DNA from: Lachnospiraceae bacterium
GTDB taxonomy: Bacteria > Bacillota > Clostridia > Lachnospirales > Lachnospiraceae
Length of the DNA stretch: 64,000 bases
Direction: 5' to 3'
Assembly: GCA_017446045.1 (NCBI GenBank)
Contig: JAFSRP010000026.1
Span: 1-64,000 of the forward strand
Part shown: piece by piece, positions 50,867-58,849 of the stretch
Layout of the letters: every line of letters begins with the position of its first letter
Position numbering within the stretch: the stretch's first letter is position 1
Made by a program: the position numbers and the translations under genes
Notes under the pieces: generated by a model
Database searches by the model: none
What the model was told of the DNA's origin: nothing
Seen by the model: only the letters and a program-made list of their open reading frames with translations

Positions 50867-51481
50867 TCACTTTTTCTTGATCACATGACTGACCACGCCC
50901 TGGCACTCCAGCTGGTCCACATAGATGACCTTGTCGCCATACACCCTGCGGTTGCAGTAAAGGAGCATCGCCCTGCGCTCCGTCTTATCCGTACCGCCGT
51001 ACTTCTTGAGCGTATTGCGGCGGTCCGCGTCCAGCGCGATCACCAGATCGCCCTTCCTGGGCTCCGCGTCCATCCGGACCACGACCAGGTCGCCGTCCTC
51101 AATGCCCTCGTCCTCCATGGAATCCCCGGACGCGTGCAGCATATACAGCTGCCCGTCCCCGAAGATCTCCGTCGGCAGGCTCGTGACACACTCCACATTC
51201 TCTTCCTCAAAACTCAGCTCGCCGCAGGGGACCGATCCCACCAGGGGCACGCGAGCGCGCCGGTTCCGGATCTTGTCCATCTGCCCGACCTGCAGCACGC
51301 CGCCGGCATAGGAAAGCATACCGCGCCGGTTCATCTCCACCAGATAATCCTGCGACGTACTGCGGGCAATGCCGAAGCGCCGCGCGATCTCCGTCGTTGA
51401 CGGCGTCCGGTCCGACTCCGCGTAAAACTCACCGATATAAGCATTGATCTGCTTCATCAGCTCCGGATCCTTATGTCTCAT
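50867..51481 (-). CDS. LexA-type repressor (S24 peptidase)
   Basis: A 204-residue self-cleaving repressor. An N-terminal winged helix (TPSTTEIARRFGIARSTSQDYL) is followed by a cleavage site Cys 86-Gly 87 in VGSVPCGEL, catalytic Ser 121 (ASGDSMEDEGIEDGD) and Lys about 159 (NTLKKYG). The Cys-Gly bond is like UmuD; most LexA proteins have Ala-Gly. It likely represses the adjacent YolD gene and possibly the Y-family polymerase. Whether it is the cell's main LexA is not known. Confidence 0.88.
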   Translation of the reverse strand: MRHKDPELMKQINAYIGEFYAESDRTPSTTEIARRFGIARSTSQDYLVEMNRRGMLSYAGGVLQVGQMDKIRNRRARVPLVGSVPCGELSFEEENVECVTSLPTEIFGDGQLYMLHASGDSMEDEGIEDGDLVVVRMDAEPRKGDLVIALDADRRNTLKKYGGTDKTERRAMLLYCNRRVYGDKVIYVDQLECQGVVSHVIKKK

Positions 51482-51561
51482 CCTTTGCCTCCTTCCGGCA
51501 CCCCGGGTTCATGCCCGGTCTGTACCCCCGGACCATATTATAAAATAATTCCCTTCCGATA

Positions 51562-51570
51562 TGCTATAAT
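51562..51570 (+). promoter_or_regulatory. Extended -10 promoter of the deacetylase gene
   Basis: TGC-TATAAT with a poor -35 box; the start point would be near 51577, leaving a leader of about 84 nt. Confidence 0.6.
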
Positions 51571-51660
51571 ATAAAAAATGATACCGGCCACACGACCCCC
51601 GGCCCGCGGACAGGCCCGGCCGGATATACGGGTGTATGACATTATTATAGGGAGAATGTT

Positions 51661-52752
51661 ATGAAAATATTTTCAGTCAGAGTAACCGCCTTTGCAGCCG
51701 CGTTGGTCCTGGGTTCCTCTTTCGGCTTTGCGTCCGCAAAGCAGGAGGCATTTGCGGAAACGGCAGGTGAGACCGCACCCCGTGTGATCTACGCAGGGAG
51801 GGAGAGTTCCGGTACGGAAGCTGCACAGGAAGCCGCACCGCGCGTGATCTTTGCGGGGCAGTATGTCTCCGGCGGCACATCGGACACCGCGGAGGCGGCG
51901 TCTGCAGAGGTCCCTGCTTCCACCGTGCAGACCGACGTTCCCGCCGCACAGGCAGCGGCCGCCGACAGCACTTCCCAACAAGCCGCCGGGAACACCCGGC
52001 ACCGCAAGACAGCGGAAGAACTTCAGGCCGCCATGGCCACGGTCCCGGCAGGCCCTGCCAAAGCCGAGTGGGGGACCTTCTTCCTGGGCAACAACCTGCC
52101 TCCGCGAAACGACGAAGCAGAGCCCTATCTGCGCCAGTTCCACGCCTACGCCATGGTCCCGACCGAAGAAAAATTCGCCTATCTTACCTTCGACCAGGGC
52201 TATGAAAACGGCTATACGCCCGCCATCCTGGACGTGCTGGCCAAACACCGCATCAAAGTGACCTTCTTCTGCACCGGCAGCTACATCAGGGACAATCCGG
52301 AGCTCGTAAAGCGCTTTGCGGACGAAGGCCACATCATCGGCAACCATACCCTCTCTCATCCGAACATGATGAATGTCAGCACCTGGGAGGAGTTCAGCCG
52401 GCAGCTGCTGACCGTGGAAGAACAGGTCAGGGCTATCACCGGCAGGGACATGCCGCGCTACTACCGTCCGCCATCAGGCTGGTACAGCGAAGCCCAGCTC
52501 CGCATGGCGGATGCCATGGGCTATCGTACGATCTTCTGGAGCGTCGCCTACAAAGACTGGGATCCCGCCGCGCAGCCGACGCATGAGCGCGCCATGAGCT
52601 ACCTCACGACCCGGATCCACCCGGGCGCCATCATCCTGCTGCACGCCGTATCAAAGACCAACACGGAGGTCCTGGACGAACTGCTTACGACCTGGGAACA
52701 GATGGGGTATCACTTCCGCACACTCGACGAACTGCCGGAAGGGCTGAATTAA
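51661..52752 (+). CDS. PdaA-like peptidoglycan/polysaccharide deacetylase
   Basis: A 363-residue secreted enzyme. A signal peptide (MKIFSVRVTAFAAALVLGSS) is followed by two short repeats (PRVIYAG / PRVIFAG) and an Ala-rich linker, then a NodB domain: TFDQGYENGYT (motif 1, as in B. subtilis PdaA TFDNGYENGYT), GNHTLSHPNM (metal His pair, motif 2), RYYRPPSGW (motif 3) and HPGAIILLHAV. PdaA-type enzymes make muramic delta-lactam in spore cortex. It is divergent from the LexA-type gene, with its own promoter. Confidence 0.9.
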   Translation: MKIFSVRVTAFAAALVLGSSFGFASAKQEAFAETAGETAPRVIYAGRESSGTEAAQEAAPRVIFAGQYVSGGTSDTAEAASAEVPASTVQTDVPAAQAAAADSTSQQAAGNTRHRKTAEELQAAMATVPAGPAKAEWGTFFLGNNLPPRNDEAEPYLRQFHAYAMVPTEEKFAYLTFDQGYENGYTPAILDVLAKHRIKVTFFCTGSYIRDNPELVKRFADEGHIIGNHTLSHPNMMNVSTWEEFSRQLLTVEEQVRAITGRDMPRYYRPPSGWYSEAQLRMADAMGYRTIFWSVAYKDWDPAAQPTHERAMSYLTTRIHPGAIILLHAVSKTNTEVLDELLTTWEQMGYHFRTLDELPEGLN

Positions 52753-52805
52753 AAAGCTTCCCGCCTGACTGCTGACAAAAAAGCGCCTCCGCTCCGCTCA
52801 TGATC

Positions 52806-52868
52806 AAGGCTCCTGCTCATTGATATACTGCCTCCGGGCAGCATGCCACTTCCTGCGGGAGCCTTTTT
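52806..52868 (+). terminator. Terminator of the deacetylase gene
   Basis: Outer stem AGGCTCCtGC / GCgGGAGCCT with a T run. The convergent polymerase gene ends at 52883. Confidence 0.65.
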
Positions 52869-52882
52869 GTTTAAAAATCTAT

Positions 52883-54280
52883 TCAGGCCTTATGCCCACC
52901 GATCTGCTGATTGCGCTCGAGCGCCGTCGCCCCCTCCAGCATGTTCATGCCCTTGAAGACGGCGTTGGGTCCGAAACGCCTGCGCACCTCCAGCATGGCG
53001 GCGGTGAGCCTGCGGTCCCGCTCCATCGCCTCATAGTCCACAAACATATTCATCTGGAACATCCCCATATCCTCAGTCACATCGCACGCGCAGATCCCGA
53101 GCTTCCGGAAGAGCAGCCGGTGGTCGGTCTTCTCATCGAACTGCCGCACCATCGGTTCTGAGATCTGCCGCAGGTCGCTGGTCAGCGTCTGCAGCCGCAC
53201 TGTCCCGTTTGCGTGCTTCGGGTGGAGCCTTCCGTAAAAATCCACCGTCACCGGGCCTTCGTAATGCGGGCAGGCCTCCATGCTCTTATGGTCATAGGAC
53301 GCCCACCAGGTACAGCACTTCGTCACCAGCTTCTTTGTGAACAGGTCATTGCAGAGCGCCTCCAGCATCTCCCGGAAAACGAGCCTCGCCTCCGCGTATC
53401 CGTACGGCTTCGGCAGCACCTGCCCGTGGGAAAGGCTGTGCCCCTCGCTCCGGTAGCTCTTGATATCCTCCATCGTGACCGGCTCGATCCCCCAGGCGTG
53501 ATCGATCAGGATCTCCGCGTCAATGCCGAAAGTCCTGTAAAAAAACTCCTCATCCCACTGGGTCCGCTGGGCAATGTCACCCATGGTAAACATGCCGGCG
53601 CGGTAGAGCCGCCTGGCCTTGCCGGGTCCGATCTGCCAGAAATCGGTGAGCGGCCGGTGGTCCCAGAGCAGGAACTTGTAACTGTCCTCATTGAGCTCCG
53701 CGATCCGGACACCGTCCCTGTCCGCGGGACATTTCTTGGCCACGATATCCATGGCCACTTTCGCGAGATACAGGTTCGTCCCGATACCGACGGTCGCTGT
53801 GATGCCGGTCTCCTTCAGCACATCCCGGATCATGGTGATGGCCATCAGGTGCGCCGCGTTTACCCCGGTACGCTCCGCTTCCTGCTCATAAAAATGCAGA
53901 TACGCGCTGATGTCGATGAAGCACTCGTCGATCGAATACACATGCACGTCCTCCGGCGCTACGAACCGCAGGTAGATCCCGTAGATCCGCGCGGAGATCC
54001 GCTCGTACTCCGCCATCCGCGGCACGGCGGTGATGTACTCCACCTTCGTCCTGTGGGCCGCCTCGTACTCCCGGATCTTCTGCTTTGCCTCGAAAAGCCG
54101 CGGCCTGGCGGGGACGCCGATGGCCTTCAGCGACGGGGAGACTGCCAGGCAGATGGTCTGGTCGGAACGTGTCGGGTCCGCCACCAGCAGGTTGGTCTTC
54201 AGCGGGTCCAGCCCCCGGTGGACGCACTCCACGGAGGCATAGTAGGACTTCAGGTCAATGCAGATATATGTCCGCTCCAT
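52883..54280 (-). CDS. Y-family DNA polymerase (UmuC/ImuB-like)
   Basis: A 465-residue translesion DNA polymerase. It starts MERTYICIDLKSYYASVECV (first catalytic Asp), has YSIDECFIDIS (second acidic pair, about 118), the helix-hairpin-helix IGPGKARRLYRAG and a little-finger domain. GGAGAGGAGG precedes the ATG at 54280. Such polymerases in Clostridia often accompany YolD and LexA-like genes; here the deacetylase gene lies between. It copies damaged DNA with low fidelity. Confidence 0.92.
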   Translation of the reverse strand: MERTYICIDLKSYYASVECVHRGLDPLKTNLLVADPTRSDQTICLAVSPSLKAIGVPARPRLFEAKQKIREYEAAHRTKVEYITAVPRMAEYERISARIYGIYLRFVAPEDVHVYSIDECFIDISAYLHFYEQEAERTGVNAAHLMAITMIRDVLKETGITATVGIGTNLYLAKVAMDIVAKKCPADRDGVRIAELNEDSYKFLLWDHRPLTDFWQIGPGKARRLYRAGMFTMGDIAQRTQWDEEFFYRTFGIDAEILIDHAWGIEPVTMEDIKSYRSEGHSLSHGQVLPKPYGYAEARLVFREMLEALCNDLFTKKLVTKCCTWWASYDHKSMEACPHYEGPVTVDFYGRLHPKHANGTVRLQTLTSDLRQISEPMVRQFDEKTDHRLLFRKLGICACDVTEDMGMFQMNMFVDYEAMERDRRLTAAMLEVRRRFGPNAVFKGMNMLEGATALERNQQIGGHKA

Positions 54281-54461
54281 CCCTGCCTCCTCTCCGTCTC
54301 CCGGACGTTCTTCTCCGTATTCGTGTACCCGGGGCACCGCGCCGGTCCTCCTGCATCCGCTGAAAGTACTGACGCAGTGCCCCTCGCTCTATCTCGAGCA
54401 GGCTGCTCGGTTTTGTAAGATGATCATATCAGATATCCGCCCGTCTTGCAAGAGGAAATGC

Positions 54462-54546
54462 AAAGAAAAAAGCGGCTGTCAGTGTCCCGGTTCCGGGATG
54501 GCCGGATACCCCGCCATCAGGATCCCGCAGCACTGTGCCGCTTTCA
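54462..54546 (-). terminator. Terminator of the glutaredoxin-cation exporter pair
   Basis: Minus-strand outer stem AAAGCGGC / GCCGCTTT with inner CACTG/CAGTG and CCCGgttcCGGG pairing; six T follow. It lies 51 bp after the exporter stop. Confidence 0.65.
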
Positions 54547-54596
54547 TGGTATGACCGGATCGGATCTTCTCCTCCCGGTTACATCTTATATCTGCC

Positions 54597-55754
54597 TTAC
54601 TCCTCTGTAAAATCCGTATCCATGACAGCCTGGATCTCATGATCCGGGAACGCCTTCCGCACATCGGCGACTGCCTCGTCAAATGCAGTCTTCCGGTCCT
54701 TTGCGTCAAAGCTGATCACAAGATCAAAACGCATGGCCTGACGCTCTTTTTTCAGATAAAAGCCGTGCATCTGCGTGACATATTCATGCGAAAAAACAAT
54801 GTCCCGCACCTTCTTCCGCGTTCTGACCACCTCGTCGTCCTTCGTGTTGATGGAGTACACCCCGACCGCCGTCAGGAGGACCCTGTGCTCCCGGATCACT
54901 TTCATCGTAATATCACGGATCAGCTGGTCCAGCCGGTCTGCAGAATACGTATCCGGCACTTCGATATGAATGGAGCCGTTCCAGGTGTCCGGCCCATAGT
55001 TATGCAGGACCAGATCGTACGCGCCCTGCACATCGGGGAAGCTGAGGACCGTCTCCCGGATGCCCTTTGCAAGTTCCGCATCATTCCGCTCTCCAAGGAT
55101 CTGGGAAATGGTATCGCGGAGCATTTCGATGCCGGACCGGATGATCACGATGGAAATGATGGCGCCGAGCCATGCCTCAAGCGAAACATGGAAAAGCAGG
55201 AAAATGCCTGCGGCCACCAGTGTGGATGCCGAAATAACGGAATCCAGCGTAGCGTCCTCCCCGGAATTGACCAGGGAATCCGAATTCACACGGACGCCGA
55301 CGCTCTTGACATAGCGTCCCAGAAGGATCTTGACCAGGACCGCGACCGCCACGATGACCAGGGAAACGGCTGTATAGTCCGGCGTTTCCGGGTGAATGAT
55401 CTGTTTGACGGACTCCACGAAGGATGTGATACCGGCATACAGCACGATCACGGAAATGATCATCGCGCTGAGGTACTCGATACGCCCGTAACCGAACGGA
55501 TGCTTCTTGTCCGGTTCCCGCCCCGCAAGCTTCGTTCCGATAATGGTGATCAGCGAACTGCCCGCGTCGGAAATGTTGTTGACCGCGTCCAGCACGATGG
55601 CAATGGAATGGGTCATGAGTCCGATGACCGCCTTGAAAGAAGCCAGGAACACATTGGCGATGATGCCGATCACACTGGTCCTGACAATGGTCTTCTCCCG
55701 GGACGTCTCCGCTGCATTCCCGCCGGCTTCATTCATTTCATATTTATCATTCAT
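54597..55754 (-). CDS. Cation diffusion facilitator family transporter
   Basis: A 385-residue metal efflux protein with six helices. Helix 2 has the metal-site ALDAVNNISDAG, helix 5 the matching HxxxD-like pattern (SGEDATLDSVIS), and the C-terminal cytoplasmic domain starts GVYSIN. Members export Zn2+, Mn2+, Fe2+ or Co2+ in exchange for protons; which metal cannot be told. It follows a glutaredoxin-like gene by 23 bp. Confidence 0.9.
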   Translation of the reverse strand: MNDKYEMNEAGGNAAETSREKTIVRTSVIGIIANVFLASFKAVIGLMTHSIAIVLDAVNNISDAGSSLITIIGTKLAGREPDKKHPFGYGRIEYLSAMIISVIVLYAGITSFVESVKQIIHPETPDYTAVSLVIVAVAVLVKILLGRYVKSVGVRVNSDSLVNSGEDATLDSVISASTLVAAGIFLLFHVSLEAWLGAIISIVIIRSGIEMLRDTISQILGERNDAELAKGIRETVLSFPDVQGAYDLVLHNYGPDTWNGSIHIEVPDTYSADRLDQLIRDITMKVIREHRVLLTAVGVYSINTKDDEVVRTRKKVRDIVFSHEYVTQMHGFYLKKERQAMRFDLVISFDAKDRKTAFDEAVADVRKAFPDHEIQAVMDTDFTEE

Positions 55755-55777
55755 CGTAAAACTCCCCCAAAAAAGCC

Positions 55778-56071
55778 TTACTTTTCTGCCATCGCCAGAT
55801 CCAGCACCCGGCGCACCTCAGCCTTGCACTCGGCAAAACTCTCGCCGGGATGCGCCTCATAGATCTTGTCATTCCCGATATACATCGTCGGCGTGTAGTA
55901 ATACTCATGCTGTGCCACGACCTCCGCATCGTTATACTCCTCGTAGATCTTGATCGGGACCTCCCCGTAACGGCTGTCCTCTTCCTTCAGTTCGCCCAGC
56001 GCTTCAAATGCCTGCCTGCAGTACGGGCATCCGTTAAGGATAAAGAGCTTTACTTCCTTCATTTCGTTCAT
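55778..56071 (-). CDS. Glutaredoxin-like thioredoxin-fold protein
   Basis: A 97-residue redox protein with active site CPYC (NGCPYCRQAFEAL, residues 15-18) and cis-Pro in YYTPTMYI. It has a long insert with many acidic residues, unlike compact NrdH. Co-directional with and next to the cation exporter, perhaps maintaining thiols or a metal centre. Start uncertain between 56071 and the fourth codon. Confidence 0.85.
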   Translation of the reverse strand: MNEMKEVKLFILNGCPYCRQAFEALGELKEEDSRYGEVPIKIYEEYNDAEVVAQHEYYYTPTMYIGNDKIYEAHPGESFAECKAEVRRVLDLAMAEK

Positions 56072-56160
56072 CTGTCACGTTCCTCGTCTTTCTGTGCGTT
56101 GCTTCCCGCTTTCGTCCGGGCTTTGCACCCAGCCTATAAGAGTATACCAAAACAACGAGG

Positions 56161-56183
56161 AAAAAAACACCCTTTCGTGAGGG
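56161..56183 (-). terminator. Terminator after the VWA gene
   Basis: Small minus-strand stem CCCT / AGGG, six-base loop, and seven T immediately after. Confidence 0.55.
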
Positions 56184-56199
56184 GCCGGAAGATCGATCT

Positions 56200-56859
56200 T
56201 CAGGCTTTTGCCTTCCGGGAACGCTTCCTGTAGTCCGCCTCCGCCTTTTCCTTCCATTGTTTCCCAATGCCGGCACCGGCCCTGAACATCGAGGCCGCTT
56301 CGCAGACCAACTCATTGCTGTACTTTACCCCGACTGCATCCGGCATGTAATTGACGGCACGGTCCTCGGCGATCCCGAACGTCCGCGCGGTCTCTACCGC
56401 ATCGATATTGGCACCCAGGAAAATGAACTCCCACCCTGCCGATTCCTTTTGCTGTCCGATCATCTTCTTCACTTCGTCGCTCGTATACCTGTGGCTGGCA
56501 TTTTCATATCCGTCTGTCGTGATCACAAAAAGCGTATGTTCCGGCCTGTCCTCCTCCCGGATGTATTTATGCACGTTCCGGATGTGGCGGATCGCGCCGC
56601 CGATCGCGTCGATCAGCGCTGTGCAGCCACCGACAAAGTACTCCTTCTCCGTAAGCACCGGGATCTCCCGGAGATCCACTCTGTCATGTACGACCACGCT
56701 CTCATTGCTGAACAGGACCGTAGAGACCAGCGCCTCGCCGTCCTCTTTCTTCTGCTTCCCGATCATTCCGTTGAAACCGCCGATCGTATCCGTTTCCAGC
56801 CCCGCCATCGAACCGCTTTTGTCCAGAATAAAAACCATTTCCGTTAAACCTTTTTTCAT
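56200..56859 (-). CDS. VWA domain protein (TerY-like)
   Basis: A 219-residue protein with a von Willebrand A domain. The metal-ion-dependent adhesion site is complete: DKSGSM (about 12), later Thr in FVGGCTALID and Asp in VITTDGYENAS. Its size and order resemble TerY, which binds partner proteins in stress or tellurite-resistance clusters. GGAGGG precedes the ATG at 56859. No Ter genes are seen here; the next gene upstream is a conserved helix-turn-helix protein. Confidence 0.88.
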   Translation of the reverse strand: MKKGLTEMVFILDKSGSMAGLETDTIGGFNGMIGKQKKEDGEALVSTVLFSNESVVVHDRVDLREIPVLTEKEYFVGGCTALIDAIGGAIRHIRNVHKYIREEDRPEHTLFVITTDGYENASHRYTSDEVKKMIGQQKESAGWEFIFLGANIDAVETARTFGIAEDRAVNYMPDAVGVKYSNELVCEAASMFRAGAGIGKQWKEKAEADYRKRSRKAKA

Positions 56860-56938
56860 TTCGTTTTCCCTCCATGACAATTCAATTCTTTCAGACCACC
56901 TCACAGCCTCATCCTTATTCCTGTCAGCTGATACCGGA

Positions 56939-56974
56939 ATAAAAAAGTGACCGCAGGTCTGTCCTTACGGTCAC
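56939..56974 (-). terminator. Terminator after the helix-turn-helix gene
   Basis: Minus-strand seven-base stem GTGACCG / CGGTCAC followed by six T. Confidence 0.75.
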
Positions 56975-57042
56975 ATCTTAGCTGATCCCTGATTCGATTT
57001 GGTCGCGAAAAATGCGACATTTCAGCGCACGGTATCTGTGTC

Positions 57043-57684
57043 TCAGCTGCCCAGCGTCTGTTGGTCAAAAGCCAGGAGCGCATCGTTGATCTTCCAGATA
57101 TCGTAGATCCCTTTCCTGAGGAAAAACTCTACGATCACATCCGACTTATAAGAGCGGGAAAAAGCATACCCCGCCTTGCGCAGCAGCTCCTCCGTCTCCT
57201 CCATGGAAAGCTTCAGCGCTACGGCAAAAGCCAGCACCACGTTCTTCCGCGGCCTGTAATACTTGTCAGACCGGATCTTGGAGAAAAAACGGCGGTCAAT
57301 GTTGGCGCGCTTGTAGCACTCCGAGTCCTTCATCCCGGCTTCATCGATCTTGCGCAGAAGCATCTCGGTAAAACTTTCATCTGCTTCCTGCAGTGCCCGT
57401 TCGATCTCGGACATACCCGCCGCGCTGTACGGTGCCGGCGCGGATCCCACGACAGGCATATTCGCGGAAGGCCGCGGCCCGCATATGGCCTTTGCCTTTT
57501 TCTCTAAAGGTCTCGGAACCGACAGCAGCTCATCATCTTCAAGCTCAGCTGCTGATGCCTCGGATCTTTCATAGCTGTCCGGGATCGCGGATGAATAACA
57601 GATCTGCGGTTCCTCGTAATTCTCTTCCAGGAACTGAAGGAGCTCCTCATAGTATTCGCTTTTGCCTTTTCCAAATAAACGCAT
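57043..57684 (-). CDS. Helix-turn-helix-like protein of a clostridial family
   Basis: A 213-residue protein with an N-terminal variable acidic region and a conserved-looking C-terminal half (about 105-213): FTEMLLRKIDEAGM, CYKRANIDRRFFSKIRSD, VLAFAVALKLSMEETEELL. I recall this segment from many Lachnospiraceae, often near VWA or macro-domain proteins, but its function is not known. The helical pattern resembles an XRE-type DNA-binding domain. The VWA gene is 183 bp downstream, past a terminator. Confidence 0.7.
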   Translation of the reverse strand: MRLFGKGKSEYYEELLQFLEENYEEPQICYSSAIPDSYERSEASAAELEDDELLSVPRPLEKKAKAICGPRPSANMPVVGSAPAPYSAAGMSEIERALQEADESFTEMLLRKIDEAGMKDSECYKRANIDRRFFSKIRSDKYYRPRKNVVLAFAVALKLSMEETEELLRKAGYAFSRSYKSDVIVEFFLRKGIYDIWKINDALLAFDQQTLGS

Positions 57685-57745
57685 TCAGATCCTCCCGTTC
57701 CGAATGACCCTTCCCATGATCGTTTCCGTTGTCATAAGAATCATA

Positions 57746-58210
57746 CTATCCTGCTTCTGACACATCCAGAAACTCCAACAATGCCCTGCAGCCTTCGGCG
57801 ATGTCACGGTACGCCGCATCAAAATCATCCGTATACCAGGAATCCGCGATATCCCGGTCCTTCCCGGCGAATGAGAGCAGTTTGCGGATCTTCCCGTCGG
57901 GATCACCGCCGAACATGCGCCGCAGGTTGCGGATGTTCCAGTCATCCATACCGATAACATAGTCAAATGATCCGTAGTCCTTCCGGCTGATCTGCGAAGC
58001 CCTGTGCGGGAGCACCGGAACCTTCACTTCCTGCAGCTTCCGGACCGTCCCTCTGTGCGGCGGATTTCCGATCTCTTCCGTACTTGTCGCCCGGGAATCG
58101 ATCCGGAACCGATCACTCAGACCGCGTTCATTGACCATTTGCTGAAAAACGAACTGCGCCATCGGACTGCGGCAGATATTTCCATGGCAGACAAACACTA
58201 TACTTATCAT
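57746..58210 (-). CDS. Low-molecular-weight protein tyrosine phosphatase
   Basis: A 154-residue phosphatase with the P-loop VCHGNICRS (C-x5-R) near its N terminus. The general-acid loop reads ADSWYTDDF, with Ser in place of the usual Pro after the catalytic Asp. It hydrolyses phosphotyrosine and may act in exopolysaccharide control, though no tyrosine kinase gene is nearby. Confidence 0.93.
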   Translation of the reverse strand: MISIVFVCHGNICRSPMAQFVFQQMVNERGLSDRFRIDSRATSTEEIGNPPHRGTVRKLQEVKVPVLPHRASQISRKDYGSFDYVIGMDDWNIRNLRRMFGGDPDGKIRKLLSFAGKDRDIADSWYTDDFDAAYRDIAEGCRALLEFLDVSEAG

Positions 58211-58297
58211 TTTATCTTAGATCCTCTGATTCCCCGCTTACAGAATATCCCCGCTGCCGCAGAGACCTCCTTTTCGCATTTATGCCGCTCGTTTCTT

Positions 58298-58792
58298 TTA
58301 ACGTCGGAATACTAACCTGTACTGGATATAATCGTTATCCTTCGTATCAAAGTTTTCCGAAGAGATCAGGAAAATGTTATCATATCTGGTTCTGTACGTA
58401 AAATTGTTGAAAAAGGACTGCTCTTCCCCGTGTTCATCCAGTACCTTCTCAACATCATGTTCCAGAACATGGAAATCGATCTGAAGCCTTTCCGCGAATT
58501 CATCAAAATTCGCGACCGACCTGCCGATATCACAGCTAAATCCGGCCAGATCATGATCTTCTTTTTTCCCGAACTCCTCCTGCAGCAGTTCCATGATCCA
58601 GGAAAATGCCTCATTGTATCCATTGCGAATCGTGCAGTTGATAAGGGCATTGATATCTTCGTACTTTCGGCCTGTTATCAGCTGCCTCGTCAGATCGGCG
58701 ATCTCAAGAAGAAAATCCATATCATCCGGATCTTCGGGATCTATATTCCTGAGGATATCTTCCGGCATATTCATTCTTACCAGTTCTTTCAT
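58298..58792 (-). CDS. Uncharacterised acidic protein
   Basis: A 164-residue soluble, helical, acidic protein (NMPEDILRNIDPEDPDDMDFLLEI), ending in strands (NFTYRTRYDNIFLIS...YIQYRLVFRR). No domain recognised. AGGA lies 15 bases before the first ATG. Its minus-strand neighbours are a phosphatase and a PLP decarboxylase. Confidence 0.6.
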   Translation of the reverse strand: MKELVRMNMPEDILRNIDPEDPDDMDFLLEIADLTRQLITGRKYEDINALINCTIRNGYNEAFSWIMELLQEEFGKKEDHDLAGFSCDIGRSVANFDEFAERLQIDFHVLEHDVEKVLDEHGEEQSFFNNFTYRTRYDNIFLISSENFDTKDNDYIQYRLVFRR

Positions 58793-58849
58793 ATGACCAT
58801 CATGGTCCTGCGTTATGATCAGCCATTTTTTCCGCCGGTCTTCCCGGAA

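Noticed and set aside
51482-51660. SOS (LexA) box between the LexA-type gene and the deacetylase gene
   Set aside because: No clear CGAAC-N4-GTTCG-like site was found by eye; the repressor may recognise another motif.
54479-54547. Tiny peptide (about 22 codons) within the terminator after the cation exporter
   Set aside because: The GGGAGGAGA upstream is too far from the ATG and the whole stretch folds as the terminator.
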